DNA of 64,000 bases from Alterinioella nitratireducens (lineage in GTDB: Bacteria > Pseudomonadota > Alphaproteobacteria > Rhodobacterales > Rhodobacteraceae), in contig NZ_JABJVX010000001.1 in the NCBI RefSeq assembly GCF_013155465.1, positions 310,001 to 374,000 of the forward strand, written 5' to 3'. Positions within the stretch are counted from its first letter, which is position 1, and each line of letters starts with the position of its first letter. The notes under the pieces are model-generated. The model was not told where the DNA came from. It worked only from the letters and a program-made list of their open reading frames with translations, and made no database searches. A program made the translations under genes and the position numbers. Below, piece after piece: positions 10,430-20,106 of the stretch.

Positions 10430-11286
10430 AGAAGGACGAGATCGAGGACAGCGCCGCTCCGCTGATCGAGCACCTGACGGAGCTGCGCACGCGGCTGATC
10501 CGGTCGGTCCTGGCCTTCGTCGTGGCGATGGTGGCCTGCTTCACCGTGGCCGAAGCGATTCTGGAGTTCCTGTTCCAGCCCATCGCCGACATCCTGCGCG
10601 AACGCGGCGAGGATCCCCGGCTGATCTTCACCGCACCGCAGGAGAAATTCTTTACGCTCATTCGCGTCTCGGTCGTGGTGGGCTTCGGCCTGTCCTTCCC
10701 CGTGATCGCGCACCAGATGTGGCGCTTCGTGGCCCCTGGCCTCTATCGCACGGAAAAAAATGCGTTTTTGCCGTTCCTGATCGCGTCACCGCTGCTGTTC
10801 CTGCTTGGCGCTTCCTTCGCGCATTTCGTGGTGACGCCGCTGGCAATGCGATTCTTCATCGGCTTTTCCGACGTGATTCCCGCGCTGACCAATCTCATCG
10901 CGGGCACCGGGGTCGAGGGCGCGGTCGGCTCGGAGAGTGAGTTGCAGACGGTTTTCCTTGGCTCGGTCAAGGAATCGCTGGACCTGGAGCTGAAATTCAT
11001 CTTCGCCTTCGGCATCTGTTTCCAACTGCCCGTGCTGCTGACCCTGATGGGCAAGGCCGGGCTGGTCTCCGCAGAGGGCCTTGGAAACATGCGCAAATAC
11101 GCGGTTGTGGGCATTCTGACGCTCGCCGCGCTGGTGACGCCGCCCGATGTGATCACACAGTTGATCCTTTTTGTCGTGGTCTATGGCCTCTACGAGATCT
11201 CGATCCAGCTTGTCCGGCTGGTGGAGCGCAAGCGCGACCGCGAATTGCGCGAGGAGGGGTTGCTGGACGAGGAAGACGCGTCGTGA
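10426..11286 (+). CDS. tatC: Sec-independent translocase subunit TatC
   Basis: The 286-residue polytopic protein has the conserved N-terminal signal-binding stretch APLIEHLTELRTRLI, the FxxPQEKFFTLIRVS loop, FPVIAHQMWRFVAPGL and six predicted membrane segments. It ends with a charged tail. TatC recognises the twin-arginine motif. Its start overlaps the tatB stop (ATGA), and its own stop overlaps the next start (GTGA), so the four genes are translationally coupled. Confidence 0.97.
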   Translation: MKKDEIEDSAAPLIEHLTELRTRLIRSVLAFVVAMVACFTVAEAILEFLFQPIADILRERGEDPRLIFTAPQEKFFTLIRVSVVVGFGLSFPVIAHQMWRFVAPGLYRTEKNAFLPFLIASPLLFLLGASFAHFVVTPLAMRFFIGFSDVIPALTNLIAGTGVEGAVGSESELQTVFLGSVKESLDLELKFIFAFGICFQLPVLLTLMGKAGLVSAEGLGNMRKYAVVGILTLAALVTPPDVITQLILFVVVYGLYEISIQLVRLVERKRDRELREEGLLDEEDAS

Positions 11287-12122
11287 GCGCCGAGGCGCTG
11301 GACCGGATCGCCGCAGCACTTGAGCGGCTCAGCCCCGCGGCCGCCGATCCGCCCGACTGGAATGCCGCCAGCGCCTTTGTCTGGCACGCCGATCCCGATC
11401 GGCTGGAGCCGGTGGCCGAGGTCAACCGGGTCGATCTGTCCCTGCTGCTTGGCATCAACCGCGCCCGCGATATCCTGGCGCAGAACACCCGTCAGTTTGC
11501 GGGCGGCCTACCTGCCAACAATGCCCTCCTCTGGGGCGCACGGGGGATGGGAAAATCATCTTTGATCAAGGCGATACATGCCGATGTTCAAGCGGATTTC
11601 CTGGCCCTGAAACTGGTCGAGGTGCAGCGCGAGGATCTGCCCTCCATCGGTCGGCTTCTGAGCATCCTGCGCGCAGCCCCGGTGCAGATCCTGCTTTTCT
11701 GCGACGACCTCAGTTTCAGCCATGACGACCAGCATTACAAATCGCTCAAGGCGGTTCTGGATGGCGGGGTCGAGGGGCGGCCCGAGAATGTGCTGTTCTA
11801 TGCCACGTCGAACCGCCGCCACCTGATGCCGCGCGACATGATCGAGAATGAGCGCGGCTCGGCGATCAACCCGTCGGAAGCGGTCGAGGAGAAGGTGTCG
11901 CTCTCGGATCGTTTCGGCCTCTGGCTCGGGTTCCATCCCTGTTCACAGAACGATTACCTTGCCATGATCCGGGGCTATTGCGATGCCTACGGGGTCGAGA
12001 TCGACGCGGACACGCTGCGCGCCGAGGCCATCGAATGGCAGGCCACGCGCGGCGCGCGGTCGGGCCGCGTCGCGTGGCAGTATTTCACCGATCTTGCGGG
12101 CCGGAGGGGCGTCCGGATTTAG
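11283..12122 (+). CDS. DUF815-type AAA ATPase
   Basis: The 279-residue protein has Walker A GARGMGKSSL, Walker B ILLFCDDLSF and the sensor-like FYATSNRRHLMP, followed by a lid-like helical part (RFGLWLGFHP). These are the marks of the DUF815 P-loop family, whose cellular role is not settled. It starts at a GTG that overlaps the tatC stop by four bases, so it is made with the Tat translocase. Its 3' end overlaps the convergent nlpD-like gene by four bases. Confidence 0.9.
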   Translation: MSAEALDRIAAALERLSPAAADPPDWNAASAFVWHADPDRLEPVAEVNRVDLSLLLGINRARDILAQNTRQFAGGLPANNALLWGARGMGKSSLIKAIHADVQADFLALKLVEVQREDLPSIGRLLSILRAAPVQILLFCDDLSFSHDDQHYKSLKAVLDGGVEGRPENVLFYATSNRRHLMPRDMIENERGSAINPSEAVEEKVSLSDRFGLWLGFHPCSQNDYLAMIRGYCDAYGVEIDADTLRAEAIEWQATRGARSGRVAWQYFTDLAGRRGVRI

Positions 12123-13258
12123 GGCAGATAGGGCGTCGGATCGACGCTCTCGAAACCCTGGCGCACCTCGAAATGCAGGAAGGCGGGATCGCCCGCGCCG
12201 ACATCGGCGATGGTCTGCCCGCGCGTGACGCGGTCGCCGCGCGAGACGCGGATATTGTCGATATTTGCGTAGACGGTCAGCAGGTTACCGGGGTGGCGCA
12301 GCACGAGGATTGGAACCTGGTCGGTGTCCCGCGTGATCGCCGCGACCTCACCGGCATCGGCGGCGAGAACGGGCGTGCCGGCGGCGGCGGCGATGTTGAT
12401 GCCCTCGTTGCTGCCCGAGAATCCGCGAATGATCTCGCCCTGCACCGGGCGCTGCATCTGCGCCTCCGAAGCGGGCGGCTCAACCTCTTCGACCGGGTCG
12501 GGCGTGGGCGCCTCAAGGTCGGGGGTTTCGGGCAATTCGGCGGTCTCGATGGTTTCGGGCAGAGGCTCGGACGAGGAGGGCGGGATCGGCGTGACCGAGG
12601 CCCCGGGCGCGCGGCCATCGGGGTCGCTTTCCCCTTCGGACAGGACCAGCGGGATGATCAGGTATTGGCCGTCGCGCACCGTCAGGTCGGGGCCAAGCCC
12701 GTTCCAATCGGCCAGCGCGCGCACCGAGACGCCATAGAGCCGCGAGATCGAATAGGCGGTTTCGCCGCGCGTGACGCGGTGGCGCACGGGCTCGGACCCG
12801 CCCTGCACGGTGACGGTCGCGGTATTGCCCGCAGCGTCGGTCGTGGTCGTGGTCGTCTCATCGGCCCGGTCGATGGCTGCCGAGGCGATCGAGGTGATGT
12901 CGGCCGTGTCGGCGTCCGCACCCGGCGGCGTCACGCGGCGGGGCAGGGCCAGCACCTCATCCTGGCGCAGCGGGTCGCCAAGCTCGCGCCCGTTGAAGCG
13001 CGCCAATTCGCCGGGATCCATGCCGATCCGGTTGGCGATCCCGGTGATCGTGTCGCCGCGATTGGCCACCACGACCTGGTAATTGGGATAGGTGATGAGG
13101 CCGAATTGATCGGGCTCCGGCCGCGCTGCGGTTTCGGTGGACTGGATGCCGGGGCTCACGCCATTGCCGCGAAAGTCGAAATCGAACCCGCCGGGGCCGC
13201 CGCAGGCCGCGAGAAGGGGCAGGGTCATTCCGAACACGAATATGGGAAGGCGTGACAT
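12119..13258 (-). CDS. NlpD/EnvC-like lipoprotein: two LysM domains and a degenerate LytM domain
   Basis: The 379-residue protein has a lipobox (LPLLAACGG) and two LysM peptidoglycan-binding domains (about 60-105 and 155-200). A Pro/Glu-rich linker and a C-terminal LytM/M23 fold (about 265-379) follow. The zinc site is broken: the HxxxD position reads NEGIN, and the YAH position is YAN. Only the last HFEVR histidine remains. In E. coli NlpD and EnvC such dead LytM domains activate cell-wall amidases instead of cutting murein, so an amidase activator is the best reading. The start at 13258 precedes the lipobox. The surE-pcm-nlpD order matches that in gammaproteobacteria. Confidence 0.88.
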   Translation of the reverse strand: MSRLPIFVFGMTLPLLAACGGPGGFDFDFRGNGVSPGIQSTETAARPEPDQFGLITYPNYQVVVANRGDTITGIANRIGMDPGELARFNGRELGDPLRQDEVLALPRRVTPPGADADTADITSIASAAIDRADETTTTTTDAAGNTATVTVQGGSEPVRHRVTRGETAYSISRLYGVSVRALADWNGLGPDLTVRDGQYLIIPLVLSEGESDPDGRAPGASVTPIPPSSSEPLPETIETAELPETPDLEAPTPDPVEEVEPPASEAQMQRPVQGEIIRGFSGSNEGINIAAAAGTPVLAADAGEVAAITRDTDQVPILVLRHPGNLLTVYANIDNIRVSRGDRVTRGQTIADVGAGDPAFLHFEVRQGFESVDPTPYLP

Positions 13259-13372
13259 GGGCTCTGGCGTCCTCAGATAATGGCTCGATGCGCGCGTCTC
13301 TTTCGGCGGCGGCGGTTTGTTTTGCAAGCGTTTTACACGGAAAACGGGCGCGCAATCCACCCCTTTGAGCCA

Positions 13373-14014
13373 TCAGTCGTGGCCGAGCCCCTCGATAAGC
13401 GGAACAAAGCGCACCGGGCAGAGCTCATCGTAATGCAGCCCGTCGCCCCGGCGGGTGACCTTGATCAGGCTTTGCACCGCGTCGGACTGGCCCACGGGCA
13501 GCACCATGATGCCGCCTTCCTTCAGCTGCGCCAGCAGGGGGCCGGGGGGATCCTCGGCTGCCGCCGTCACGATGATGCGGTCGAAGGGGGCCTGTTCGGG
13601 CAGGCCGAAACTGCCGTCGCCGGTGATCACGGTGACATTGTGCAGGTCCATCGTGTCAAAGAGCTTTTCGGTCTCGCGCGTCAGGCGGCGGTGGCGGTCG
13701 ACGGTATAGACCCGCCGCGCCAGGTGGCTGAGAATCGCGGCCTGGTAGCCCGAGCCTGTGCCCACCTCCAGCACCTTGTCGCGCGGCTGCACGTTCAGCG
13801 CCTGCGTCATCAGCCCCACGACCGAGGGCTGGCTGATGGTCTGCCCCGAGGAGATCGGCAGCGGCATGTCGTCATAGGCGCGGTCGGCGAAATGGCCGCG
13901 CACGAACCGGCCCCGATCGACCTTTTCCATCGCATTCAGCGTGCGCGCATCGGTGACCCCCTTGGAGCGCAGGGCGAAGAGGAACTGCATCTTGCGCTCG
14001 GCGTCCCAGGTCAT
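13373..14014 (-). CDS. pcm: Protein-L-isoaspartate O-methyltransferase
   Basis: The 213-residue enzyme repairs isomerised Asp/Asn residues by SAM-dependent methylation. Family marks are [19 protein letters not shown], the SAM motif [34 protein letters not shown] and the closing RFVPLIEG. Length is normal. Its ATG overlaps the surE stop as ATGA, so the two are coupled, and the nlpD-like gene follows after about 115 bases. Confidence 0.96.
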   Translation of the reverse strand: MTWDAERKMQFLFALRSKGVTDARTLNAMEKVDRGRFVRGHFADRAYDDMPLPISSGQTISQPSVVGLMTQALNVQPRDKVLEVGTGSGYQAAILSHLARRVYTVDRHRRLTRETEKLFDTMDLHNVTVITGDGSFGLPEQAPFDRIIVTAAAEDPPGPLLAQLKEGGIMVLPVGQSDAVQSLIKVTRRGDGLHYDELCPVRFVPLIEGLGHD

Positions 14015-14796
14015 TCGAGAACCGCTTTCAGGTCGTCGATCAGGTCATGCGCCGTCAGGTCGGCGCGCAGGGGCGTGATCGAGATATAGCCCTCCAGGTT
14101 GGCATGGGCGTCGGTGCCCTCGGCGGCGCGCACCCGCTGATCGCCGCCCGCGATCCAGAGGAAACGCCGCCCGGCGGGGGATTCTGTCGGCTCGACCCGG
14201 AAATTCACGCCCCGGCGGCGGCCCTGCGCGACGATGCGCGTGCCCTTCACATCCGGGCCGGGAAGGGGCGGGAAATTGACATTGTAGAAGGTCATGTAAT
14301 CGTCGCCCGCCCAATGCCCCCGGTCCAGAAGCGCGCGGATGACCTGGCCGCCATGCTGTGCGGCGGCCTCGAACGGGTCGTCGCGGTCGCGGTTCTCGGG
14401 GCCGTAATATTGCGACAGGGCAATGGCGCGCACGCCTTGCAGCGCCGCCTCCATCGCGCCGCCGATGGTGCCGGAATAGAGCACGTTTTCGGCCGAGTTG
14501 TTGCCCCGGTTCACGCCCGACAGCACCAGGTCGGGGGGGGCGGCGATCATCGCGTCATGGATACCCGCCAGCACGCAATCGGCGGGCGATCCCTCGGCGG
14601 CGAAACGACGCTCGCCCAGTTGGGCGATCATCGTGGGTTGGGTGTAGCTGATGCAATGGCCGACGCCCGATTGCTCGAAGGCGGGCGCGACGGTCCAGAC
14701 CTCGCCTTCGGGGCCCGCGATCTCATGGGCGATGGCCTCCAGCACCTTCAGGCCCGGCGCGTTGATGCCGTCGTCATTGGTGATCAGAATGCGCAT
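14011..14796 (-). CDS. surE: 5'/3'-nucleotidase SurE
   Basis: The 261-residue phosphatase acts on nucleoside monophosphates. The metal site NDDGINAPG is at residues 7-15, followed by the conserved SGVNRGNN and [11 protein letters not shown] stretches and the [10 protein letters not shown] end. The frame can also begin at a GTG one codon earlier, but ATG at 14796 gives the usual [10 protein letters not shown] start. First gene of the surE-pcm(-nlpD) set. Confidence 0.97.
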   Translation of the reverse strand: MRILITNDDGINAPGLKVLEAIAHEIAGPEGEVWTVAPAFEQSGVGHCISYTQPTMIAQLGERRFAAEGSPADCVLAGIHDAMIAAPPDLVLSGVNRGNNSAENVLYSGTIGGAMEAALQGVRAIALSQYYGPENRDRDDPFEAAAQHGGQVIRALLDRGHWAGDDYMTFYNVNFPPLPGPDVKGTRIVAQGRRRGVNFRVEPTESPAGRRFLWIAGGDQRVRAAEGTDAHANLEGYISITPLRADLTAHDLIDDLKAVLE

Positions 14797-14859
14797 CACT
14801 GCCCCTTTACCCGTCTCTAACCGGTGTTAGCGGAGGGGCGGGGGGCGGTAAAGGGGGCG

Positions 14860-15603
14860 TCAGCCGCGTTGCACCTGCCGCAAAGAAACCCCGGCAATTG
14901 CGGCGGCCCCGGCGACAACGCCCGTCAGGAACATCCAGCCACCACCCGCATTGGCCGCGATGACGCCGATCAGCGCCCAGATGACCGCCGCCGCATAGGC
15001 CGGGCTGCGCAACCAGGTGAGGCAGGCGATGGCCGTGATCAGCGCCAGGACCAGCCCGATCCAGCTGCCTGTCGTCTGCGACAGCCCCTCGATATAGCCG
15101 ACCGCGAGGGTCGTCAGCCCCACCCAGGAGGCCGCCGTGAGCCACCCCGCCAGCAGCATCAGGGGCACTTGCAACCACCAGGTATCGTTGCTTTTCACCG
15201 ACCGCCCCGCCGCCACCAGGGCCAGCACCAACATGATCCAGATCGCCACCGTGGCCACGGGCGGCGACCAGACCGCCAGTGCAACCCAGGTCGCCCCAAG
15301 GGTTTGCACGGCGATGAGGGGCCAGCGGGTGCGGTCCCAGGCCGGATCAGTGTCGCGTTTAAGCAGCCCGAAGAGGCCGCTGGCAATCAGCGCGAGGAAG
15401 ATCAGCCCCCAGATCGAGAAGGCGAAACCTGCGGGCGTCAGCGGCAGATCGGCGACCGGATAGGGGAACTGATCCGGCGCGAAGCCGCCGAAACCGGGCG
15501 TGAAGGTGGACCCGGCGGCAAAGCCCAATGCGGTCACCAGCACCAGGATCGCCTTCATTTTCGCAGTGCTGTCAGCGGTTTGCGGCGGAATGAGGTCAGA
15601 CAA
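14860..15603 (-). CDS. TspO/MBR-related membrane protein
   Basis: The 247-residue, Trp-rich polytopic protein has about six or seven hydrophobic segments and contains [15 protein letters not shown], the motif shared with TspO/MBR-related 'tryptophan-rich sensory' proteins. It is longer than canonical TspO (about 160), so it belongs to the extended branch. Its start overlaps the serS stop by eight bases. A second in-frame ATG at 15558 ([11 protein letters not shown]) would skip a hydrophilic 15-residue lead and is equally possible. Ligand unknown. Confidence 0.72.
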   Translation of the reverse strand: MSDLIPPQTADSTAKMKAILVLVTALGFAAGSTFTPGFGGFAPDQFPYPVADLPLTPAGFAFSIWGLIFLALIASGLFGLLKRDTDPAWDRTRWPLIAVQTLGATWVALAVWSPPVATVAIWIMLVLALVAAGRSVKSNDTWWLQVPLMLLAGWLTAASWVGLTTLAVGYIEGLSQTTGSWIGLVLALITAIACLTWLRSPAYAAAVIWALIGVIAANAGGGWMFLTGVVAGAAAIAGVSLRQVQRG

Positions 15604-16888
15604 GATTTCCCTCCGGGGTCAGCGTGGTCTTGCCCCCCAGATATGGGTGCAGGGCTGCGGGAAGTCCAACCGAGCCGTCCTCCTGCTGGCCGTTTTCCAG
15701 CACCGCGATCAGGCAGCGGCCCACGGCGAGGCCGGAGCCATTGAGGGTGTGAACAAACTCCGGCTTGCCGCCGCCCTCGGGCCGGAAGCGGGCGTTCATG
15801 CGCCGGGCCTGATAGTCGCCGCAGACCGAGCAGGAGCTGATCTCGCGGTAGGTATTCTGCCCCGGCAGCCAGACCTCGATGTCATGTGTGCGGCGTGCGC
15901 CCGCGCCCATATCGCCGGTGCACAGGACCACGGTGCGATAGGGCAGCTCCAGCCGCTCCAGCACGGTTTGCGCGCATTTTGTCATACGATCCAGCTCGTC
16001 ACGGCTGTGATCAGGATGGGTGATCGACACCATCTCGACCTTCTCGAACTGGTGCTGGCGCAGCATGCCGGAGGTGTCGCGGCCCGCCGATCCTGCTTCG
16101 GAGCGGAAGCACAAGGAATGGGCGGTGTAGCGGCGGGGCAGGTAGCTTTCCTCGATAATGGTGTCGTTGACGATGTTGGTCAGCGTGACTTCCGAGGTCG
16201 GAATGAGCCACCAGCCTTCGCGGGTCTGGTAGCTGTCTTCGCCGAATTTGGGCAGTTGCCCGGTGCCGAACATCATCTCGTCGCGCACCAGAACGGGGGC
16301 GTTCACTTCCGTCAATCCATGCTCAACTGTATGTAAATCCAGCATGAATTGCGCCAGCGCCCGGTGGATGCGGGCGACACCGCCGGACATGAGGACGAAG
16401 CGGGAGCCCGAGAGCTTGGCCGCCGTCTCGAAATCCATGCCGTCCTGAACGGCCGGAATCTCGTAATGTTCCTTGGGGTCGAAGGCGAAATCGCGGGGGC
16501 TGCCCCAGCGGTGGATTTCCACGTTGTCGGACTCGTCCTGGCCGATGGGCGTGTCGTCGTAGGGGCGGTTCGGCAGCGCCGCGAGCATGTCGCGCAGGGC
16601 GGCATCCTTGGCCTTGGCCTCCTCCTCCATCCGGGCGATTTCATCTTTCTTTTCAGCAACTAAGGCGCGCAGGCGTTCGAACCCGGCCTCGTCTCCGCTG
16701 GCCTTGGCGCGGCCCACATCCTTGGAGGCCGCGTTACGTTCCGCCTGCGCCGTTTCGGCTGCCGAGATCGCGGCGCGGCGGGCCTCATCCAATGCCAGGA
16801 TGGCAGGCGATTGCGGCGCCAGCCCGCGCATTTTCATGGCGGCGTCAAAGGCGTCGGGGTTCTCACGGATGGCGCGGATATCGTGCAT
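15596..16888 (-). CDS. serS: Seryl-tRNA synthetase
   Basis: The 430-residue class II synthetase has the N-terminal coiled-coil arm that grips tRNA-Ser (about 28-105). The catalytic core shows motif 2 ([26 protein letters not shown]) and motif 3 ([15 protein letters not shown]). It starts [18 protein letters not shown]. Full length and typical. It overlaps the TspO-like gene downstream. Confidence 0.97.
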   Translation of the reverse strand: MHDIRAIRENPDAFDAAMKMRGLAPQSPAILALDEARRAAISAAETAQAERNAASKDVGRAKASGDEAGFERLRALVAEKKDEIARMEEEAKAKDAALRDMLAALPNRPYDDTPIGQDESDNVEIHRWGSPRDFAFDPKEHYEIPAVQDGMDFETAAKLSGSRFVLMSGGVARIHRALAQFMLDLHTVEHGLTEVNAPVLVRDEMMFGTGQLPKFGEDSYQTREGWWLIPTSEVTLTNIVNDTIIEESYLPRRYTAHSLCFRSEAGSAGRDTSGMLRQHQFEKVEMVSITHPDHSRDELDRMTKCAQTVLERLELPYRTVVLCTGDMGAGARRTHDIEVWLPGQNTYREISSCSVCGDYQARRMNARFRPEGGGKPEFVHTLNGSGLAVGRCLIAVLENGQQEDGSVGLPAALHPYLGGKTTLTPEGNLV

Positions 16889-17161
16889 GTCTGGCCTCGG
16901 CTCAGGGCGGAATTATCGCCTGTTCTATGCACCATCGGCAGGGCGGTTTGAACCCGAAAAGAGGGGGGTGCCCCCCGTACACCCCCCGATGCGCCCCCCG
17001 TGCAGACGCGGGGGGTGCCGCGTCCGAGGCACCTGCCGTCCCGAAACGCCGCGGACCCACCCGCACTTCGCCTTGCGCTTCGCCCCGCCCGCGATTAACG
17101 TGCCGCCGATTTCACAAGGGCCGAGGCCCTCCACGAAAAACCCAAGAGGACGCGCCCCACA
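16889..17161. promoter_or_regulatory. Divergent serS / yajC intergenic region with runs of C and G
   Basis: This 273-base region must hold the promoters of serS (minus) and yajC-secD-secF (plus). Its middle (16963-17025) is unusual: the hairpin-capable GGGGGG-TG-CCCCCC, then three CCCCCCG runs roughly every 12 bases, then a GCGGGGGGTGC complement. I could not place -35/-10 boxes with confidence. Confidence 0.4.
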
Positions 17162-17443
17162 ATGGAAGCCATCGGCAGCTTTATCCCGCTTATCGCCATC
17201 ATCGCGATCATGTATTTCCTGATGATCCGCCCGCAGATGCAGCAGCGCAAGGCGCATGAGGCGATGGTTCAGGCGCTCCGGCGCGGCGATGAGATCGTGA
17301 CGGCAGGCGGGCTTTTCGGCAAGGTCACCAAGGTCAAGGACGAGCACGAGGTCGAGGTGCAGTTGGCCGAGGGCGTCAAGGTCCGCGTCGTGCGCTCCAC
17401 CATTGCCCGCGTCGTCAACAAGACCGAACCGGCCAGCGAATAA
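17162..17443 (+). CDS. yajC: Preprotein translocase accessory subunit YajC
   Basis: The 93-residue protein has one N-terminal membrane helix (FIPLIAIIAIMYFLMIRPQ), then the conserved RKAHEAMVQALRRGDEIVTAGGLFGKV and a short basic beta-rich cytoplasmic part. It joins SecD and SecF in the holotranslocon and stands immediately before them. Confidence 0.95.
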   Translation: MEAIGSFIPLIAIIAIMYFLMIRPQMQQRKAHEAMVQALRRGDEIVTAGGLFGKVTKVKDEHEVEVQLAEGVKVRVVRSTIARVVNKTEPASE

Positions 17444-17467
17444 TCCCTGAACGCGGAAAGCGCTTCG

Positions 17468-19132
17468 ATGCTGAATATCCCTACCTGGAACCGGGTGCTG
17501 ATCTGGGGCGTCGTCGTCCTGGGCCTCGCCTTTGCGATGCCGAACCTCTTTTACGACCGGGTCGAGCGGCGCAATGACGCCGTCACCGCGATCGAGGAGG
17601 CGGGGGGCGATCCGGCGGACCTGGCCGGTGACCTGGGCGGCTGGCCGTCCTACCTGCCGTCGAGCCTGGTCAACCTGGGGCTGGATCTGCGCGGCGGCGC
17701 GCATCTCCTGGCCGAGGTGCAGGTCGAGGAGGTCTATGAGGCGCGGATGGATTCGCTCTGGCCCGAGGTGCGCAACACGCTGCGCGATCTGCGGGCCGAG
17801 GTTGGCGGTATCCGGCGCCAGGATGCGCCCGCGGGTGAATTGCATGTGCTGATCGGGAACTCCGAGGGTATGGCGACGGCCCTGGCCGCGGTGCGCGAAT
17901 TGGCGCAGCCGGTGGTCAGCCTGACGGGCGTGGGGGCGTCAACGCTGGAAGTGGAGGCGCGGGGCGATGTGATCGTCATCCGGCTCTCCGAGGCCGAGCG
18001 CGCCGCGACCGACAACCGGACCATGATCCAGTCGGTCGAGATCGTGCGCCGCCGCGTCGACGAGGTCGGCACCCGCGAGCCCACGATCCAGCGCCAGGGC
18101 CAGCGCCGCATCCTGATCCAGGTGCCGGGGATCGGCAGCGCCGAGGAGCTGAAGCGCCTGATCGGCACGACCGCGCGGCTGACCTTCCACCCGGTCACGG
18201 GCCGCGCGACATCGGCCGATGCGGAAGCGCCCGCGCGCGAGATGATCGTGCCGGACCGCGACAATGAGGGGCTCTTTTACCGCGTCGAATCCAGCCCCGT
18301 CCTGACCGGCGAGATGCTGACCGATGCGCAGCCCTCGTTTGACCAGAACGGGCGGCCCGCGGTGGCCTTCAACCTCAACACCACGGGCAGCCGCATCTTC
18401 TGCGACTATACCCAGAACAATATCGGCGCGCCCTTCGCGGTGGTCCTGGACGGCGAGGTGATCACCGCGCCCGAGATCATCTCGGCCATCTGCCAGGGCT
18501 CGGGCCAGATCACCGGCTCGCGCAACGTGGCGGAATCGACCGAACTGGCGGTTCTTCTGCGCGCCGGTGCCCTGCCGGCGGGCCTGACATTCCTGGAGGA
18601 ACGCACCATCGGGCCGGAACTGGGCGCCGACAGCATCGCGGCGGGCGAGATCGCGGCCGTGGTCGCGGGAATCGCGGTCCTGGTCTATATGGGGCTGAGC
18701 TATGGGCTCTTCGGGCTTTTCGCCAATGCCGCGCTGATCATCAATGTCGGCCTGATCTTCGGCCTTCTGTCGCTGATCGGGGCCACGCTGACCCTGCCGG
18801 GGATCGCGGGGATCGTCTTGACCATCGGTATGGCGGTGGATGCCAATGTGCTGATCTTCGAGCGCATCCGAGAGGAGCTCAAGACCGCCAAGGGCCCGGC
18901 GCGCGCCATCGAGCTGGGCTATGAAAAGGCCCGCTCGGCGATCTATGACGCCAATATCACCACCTTCATCACGGCGGTGATCCTTTTCACCATGGGCTCG
19001 GGCCCGGTGCGCGGCTTTGCCATCACGCTGGGCCTGGGGATCATCACCTCTGTCTTCACAGCGCTCTACGTCACGCGGCTGATCCTCGTGATCTGGTTCG
19101 AACGCCGCCGTCCCAAGAAAATCGAGGTGTAA
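17468..19132 (+). CDS. secD: Protein-export membrane protein SecD
   Basis: The 554-residue subunit uses the proton gradient to pull translocating proteins through SecYEG. It has one N-terminal membrane helix, the LGLDLRGGAHLLAEV motif, a large periplasmic P1 domain (about 60-370) and five C-terminal membrane helices with the conserved TIGMAVDANVLIFERIREEL. Length is normal. secF starts five bases after its stop. Confidence 0.97.
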   Translation: MLNIPTWNRVLIWGVVVLGLAFAMPNLFYDRVERRNDAVTAIEEAGGDPADLAGDLGGWPSYLPSSLVNLGLDLRGGAHLLAEVQVEEVYEARMDSLWPEVRNTLRDLRAEVGGIRRQDAPAGELHVLIGNSEGMATALAAVRELAQPVVSLTGVGASTLEVEARGDVIVIRLSEAERAATDNRTMIQSVEIVRRRVDEVGTREPTIQRQGQRRILIQVPGIGSAEELKRLIGTTARLTFHPVTGRATSADAEAPAREMIVPDRDNEGLFYRVESSPVLTGEMLTDAQPSFDQNGRPAVAFNLNTTGSRIFCDYTQNNIGAPFAVVLDGEVITAPEIISAICQGSGQITGSRNVAESTELAVLLRAGALPAGLTFLEERTIGPELGADSIAAGEIAAVVAGIAVLVYMGLSYGLFGLFANAALIINVGLIFGLLSLIGATLTLPGIAGIVLTIGMAVDANVLIFERIREELKTAKGPARAIELGYEKARSAIYDANITTFITAVILFTMGSGPVRGFAITLGLGIITSVFTALYVTRLILVIWFERRRPKKIEV

Positions 19133-19137
19133 CGCAG

Positions 19138-20106
19138 ATGCGTCTGAAGCTTGTTCCCGCCGAGACCAACTGGGATTTCTTCCGGTTCTCGACCCTCGCC
19201 ATGATCGGCTCAGGCGCGGCGGTCATCGCCTCCATCGTGCTGTTCTTCATGGTGGGCCTGAATTTCGGCATCGACTTTCGCGGCGGCACCACGATCCGCA
19301 CCGAGGCCAACAGCCCGGTAGAGGTCGGCGAATACCGCGATGCGCTGGACGCACTTGGCCTGGGCGACATCTCGATCACCGAGGTGTTCGACCCCACCTT
19401 CGCCGAGGATCGCCATGTCACCATGGTCAATATCCAGGCGCAGGAGGGTGAGGAATCGGTCAGCCCCGACATGATCGCGGCGGTCGAGGCCGCCTTGCAG
19501 GAGGTCGATCCGACGATCACGTTCCCCTCGGTCGAAAGCGTGGGGCCGACCGTCTCGGGCGAGTTGGTGCAGACCGCCGTGCTGGCCGTGATGCTGGCGA
19601 TCGGGGCGGTGCTGATCTATATCTGGCTGCGCTTTGAATGGCAGTTTTCCTTGGGCGCGGTGGCCGCGCTGGTGCATGACGTGATCCTGACCATCGGCGT
19701 CTTCTGCCTGTTGCAGATCCAGTTCGACCTGGCGATCATCGCGGCCCTTCTGACCATCGTGGGCTATTCGCTGAACGACACCGTGGTCGTGTTCGACCGG
19801 GTGCGCGAGAACCTGCGCAAATACAAGAAGCGTGAATTGAAGGAGGTTCTGAACCTCTCGATCAACGAGACGTTGAGCCGGACGGTGATGACCTCTGTCA
19901 CGACCCTGATCGCGCTGATTTCGCTCTATGTTCTGGGCGGCGACGTGATCCGGGGCTTTGTCTTTGCGATGATCTGGGGCGTTGTTGTCGGCACCTATTC
20001 CTCGGTCTTCATCGCCTCCACCGTGCTGGAGAAACTGGGCGTCAAGCGCGACTGGTCCAAGCCCGATGGCGGGGCCGGCACGCAGTTTTCCAATGTAGAT
20101 GCCTGA
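19138..20106 (+). CDS. secF: Protein-export membrane protein SecF
   Basis: The 322-residue partner of SecD has the NFGIDFRGGTTIRTE motif after the first membrane helix, a small periplasmic domain and five further helices. The conserved GYSLNDTVVVFDRVRENL and the SINETLSRTVMTSVTTL stretch are present. Its stop overlaps the start of the TauE/SafE gene by eight bases, so the exporter gene is probably in the same transcript. Confidence 0.97.
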   Translation: MRLKLVPAETNWDFFRFSTLAMIGSGAAVIASIVLFFMVGLNFGIDFRGGTTIRTEANSPVEVGEYRDALDALGLGDISITEVFDPTFAEDRHVTMVNIQAQEGEESVSPDMIAAVEAALQEVDPTITFPSVESVGPTVSGELVQTAVLAVMLAIGAVLIYIWLRFEWQFSLGAVAALVHDVILTIGVFCLLQIQFDLAIIAALLTIVGYSLNDTVVVFDRVRENLRKYKKRELKEVLNLSINETLSRTVMTSVTTLIALISLYVLGGDVIRGFVFAMIWGVVVGTYSSVFIASTVLEKLGVKRDWSKPDGGAGTQFSNVDA

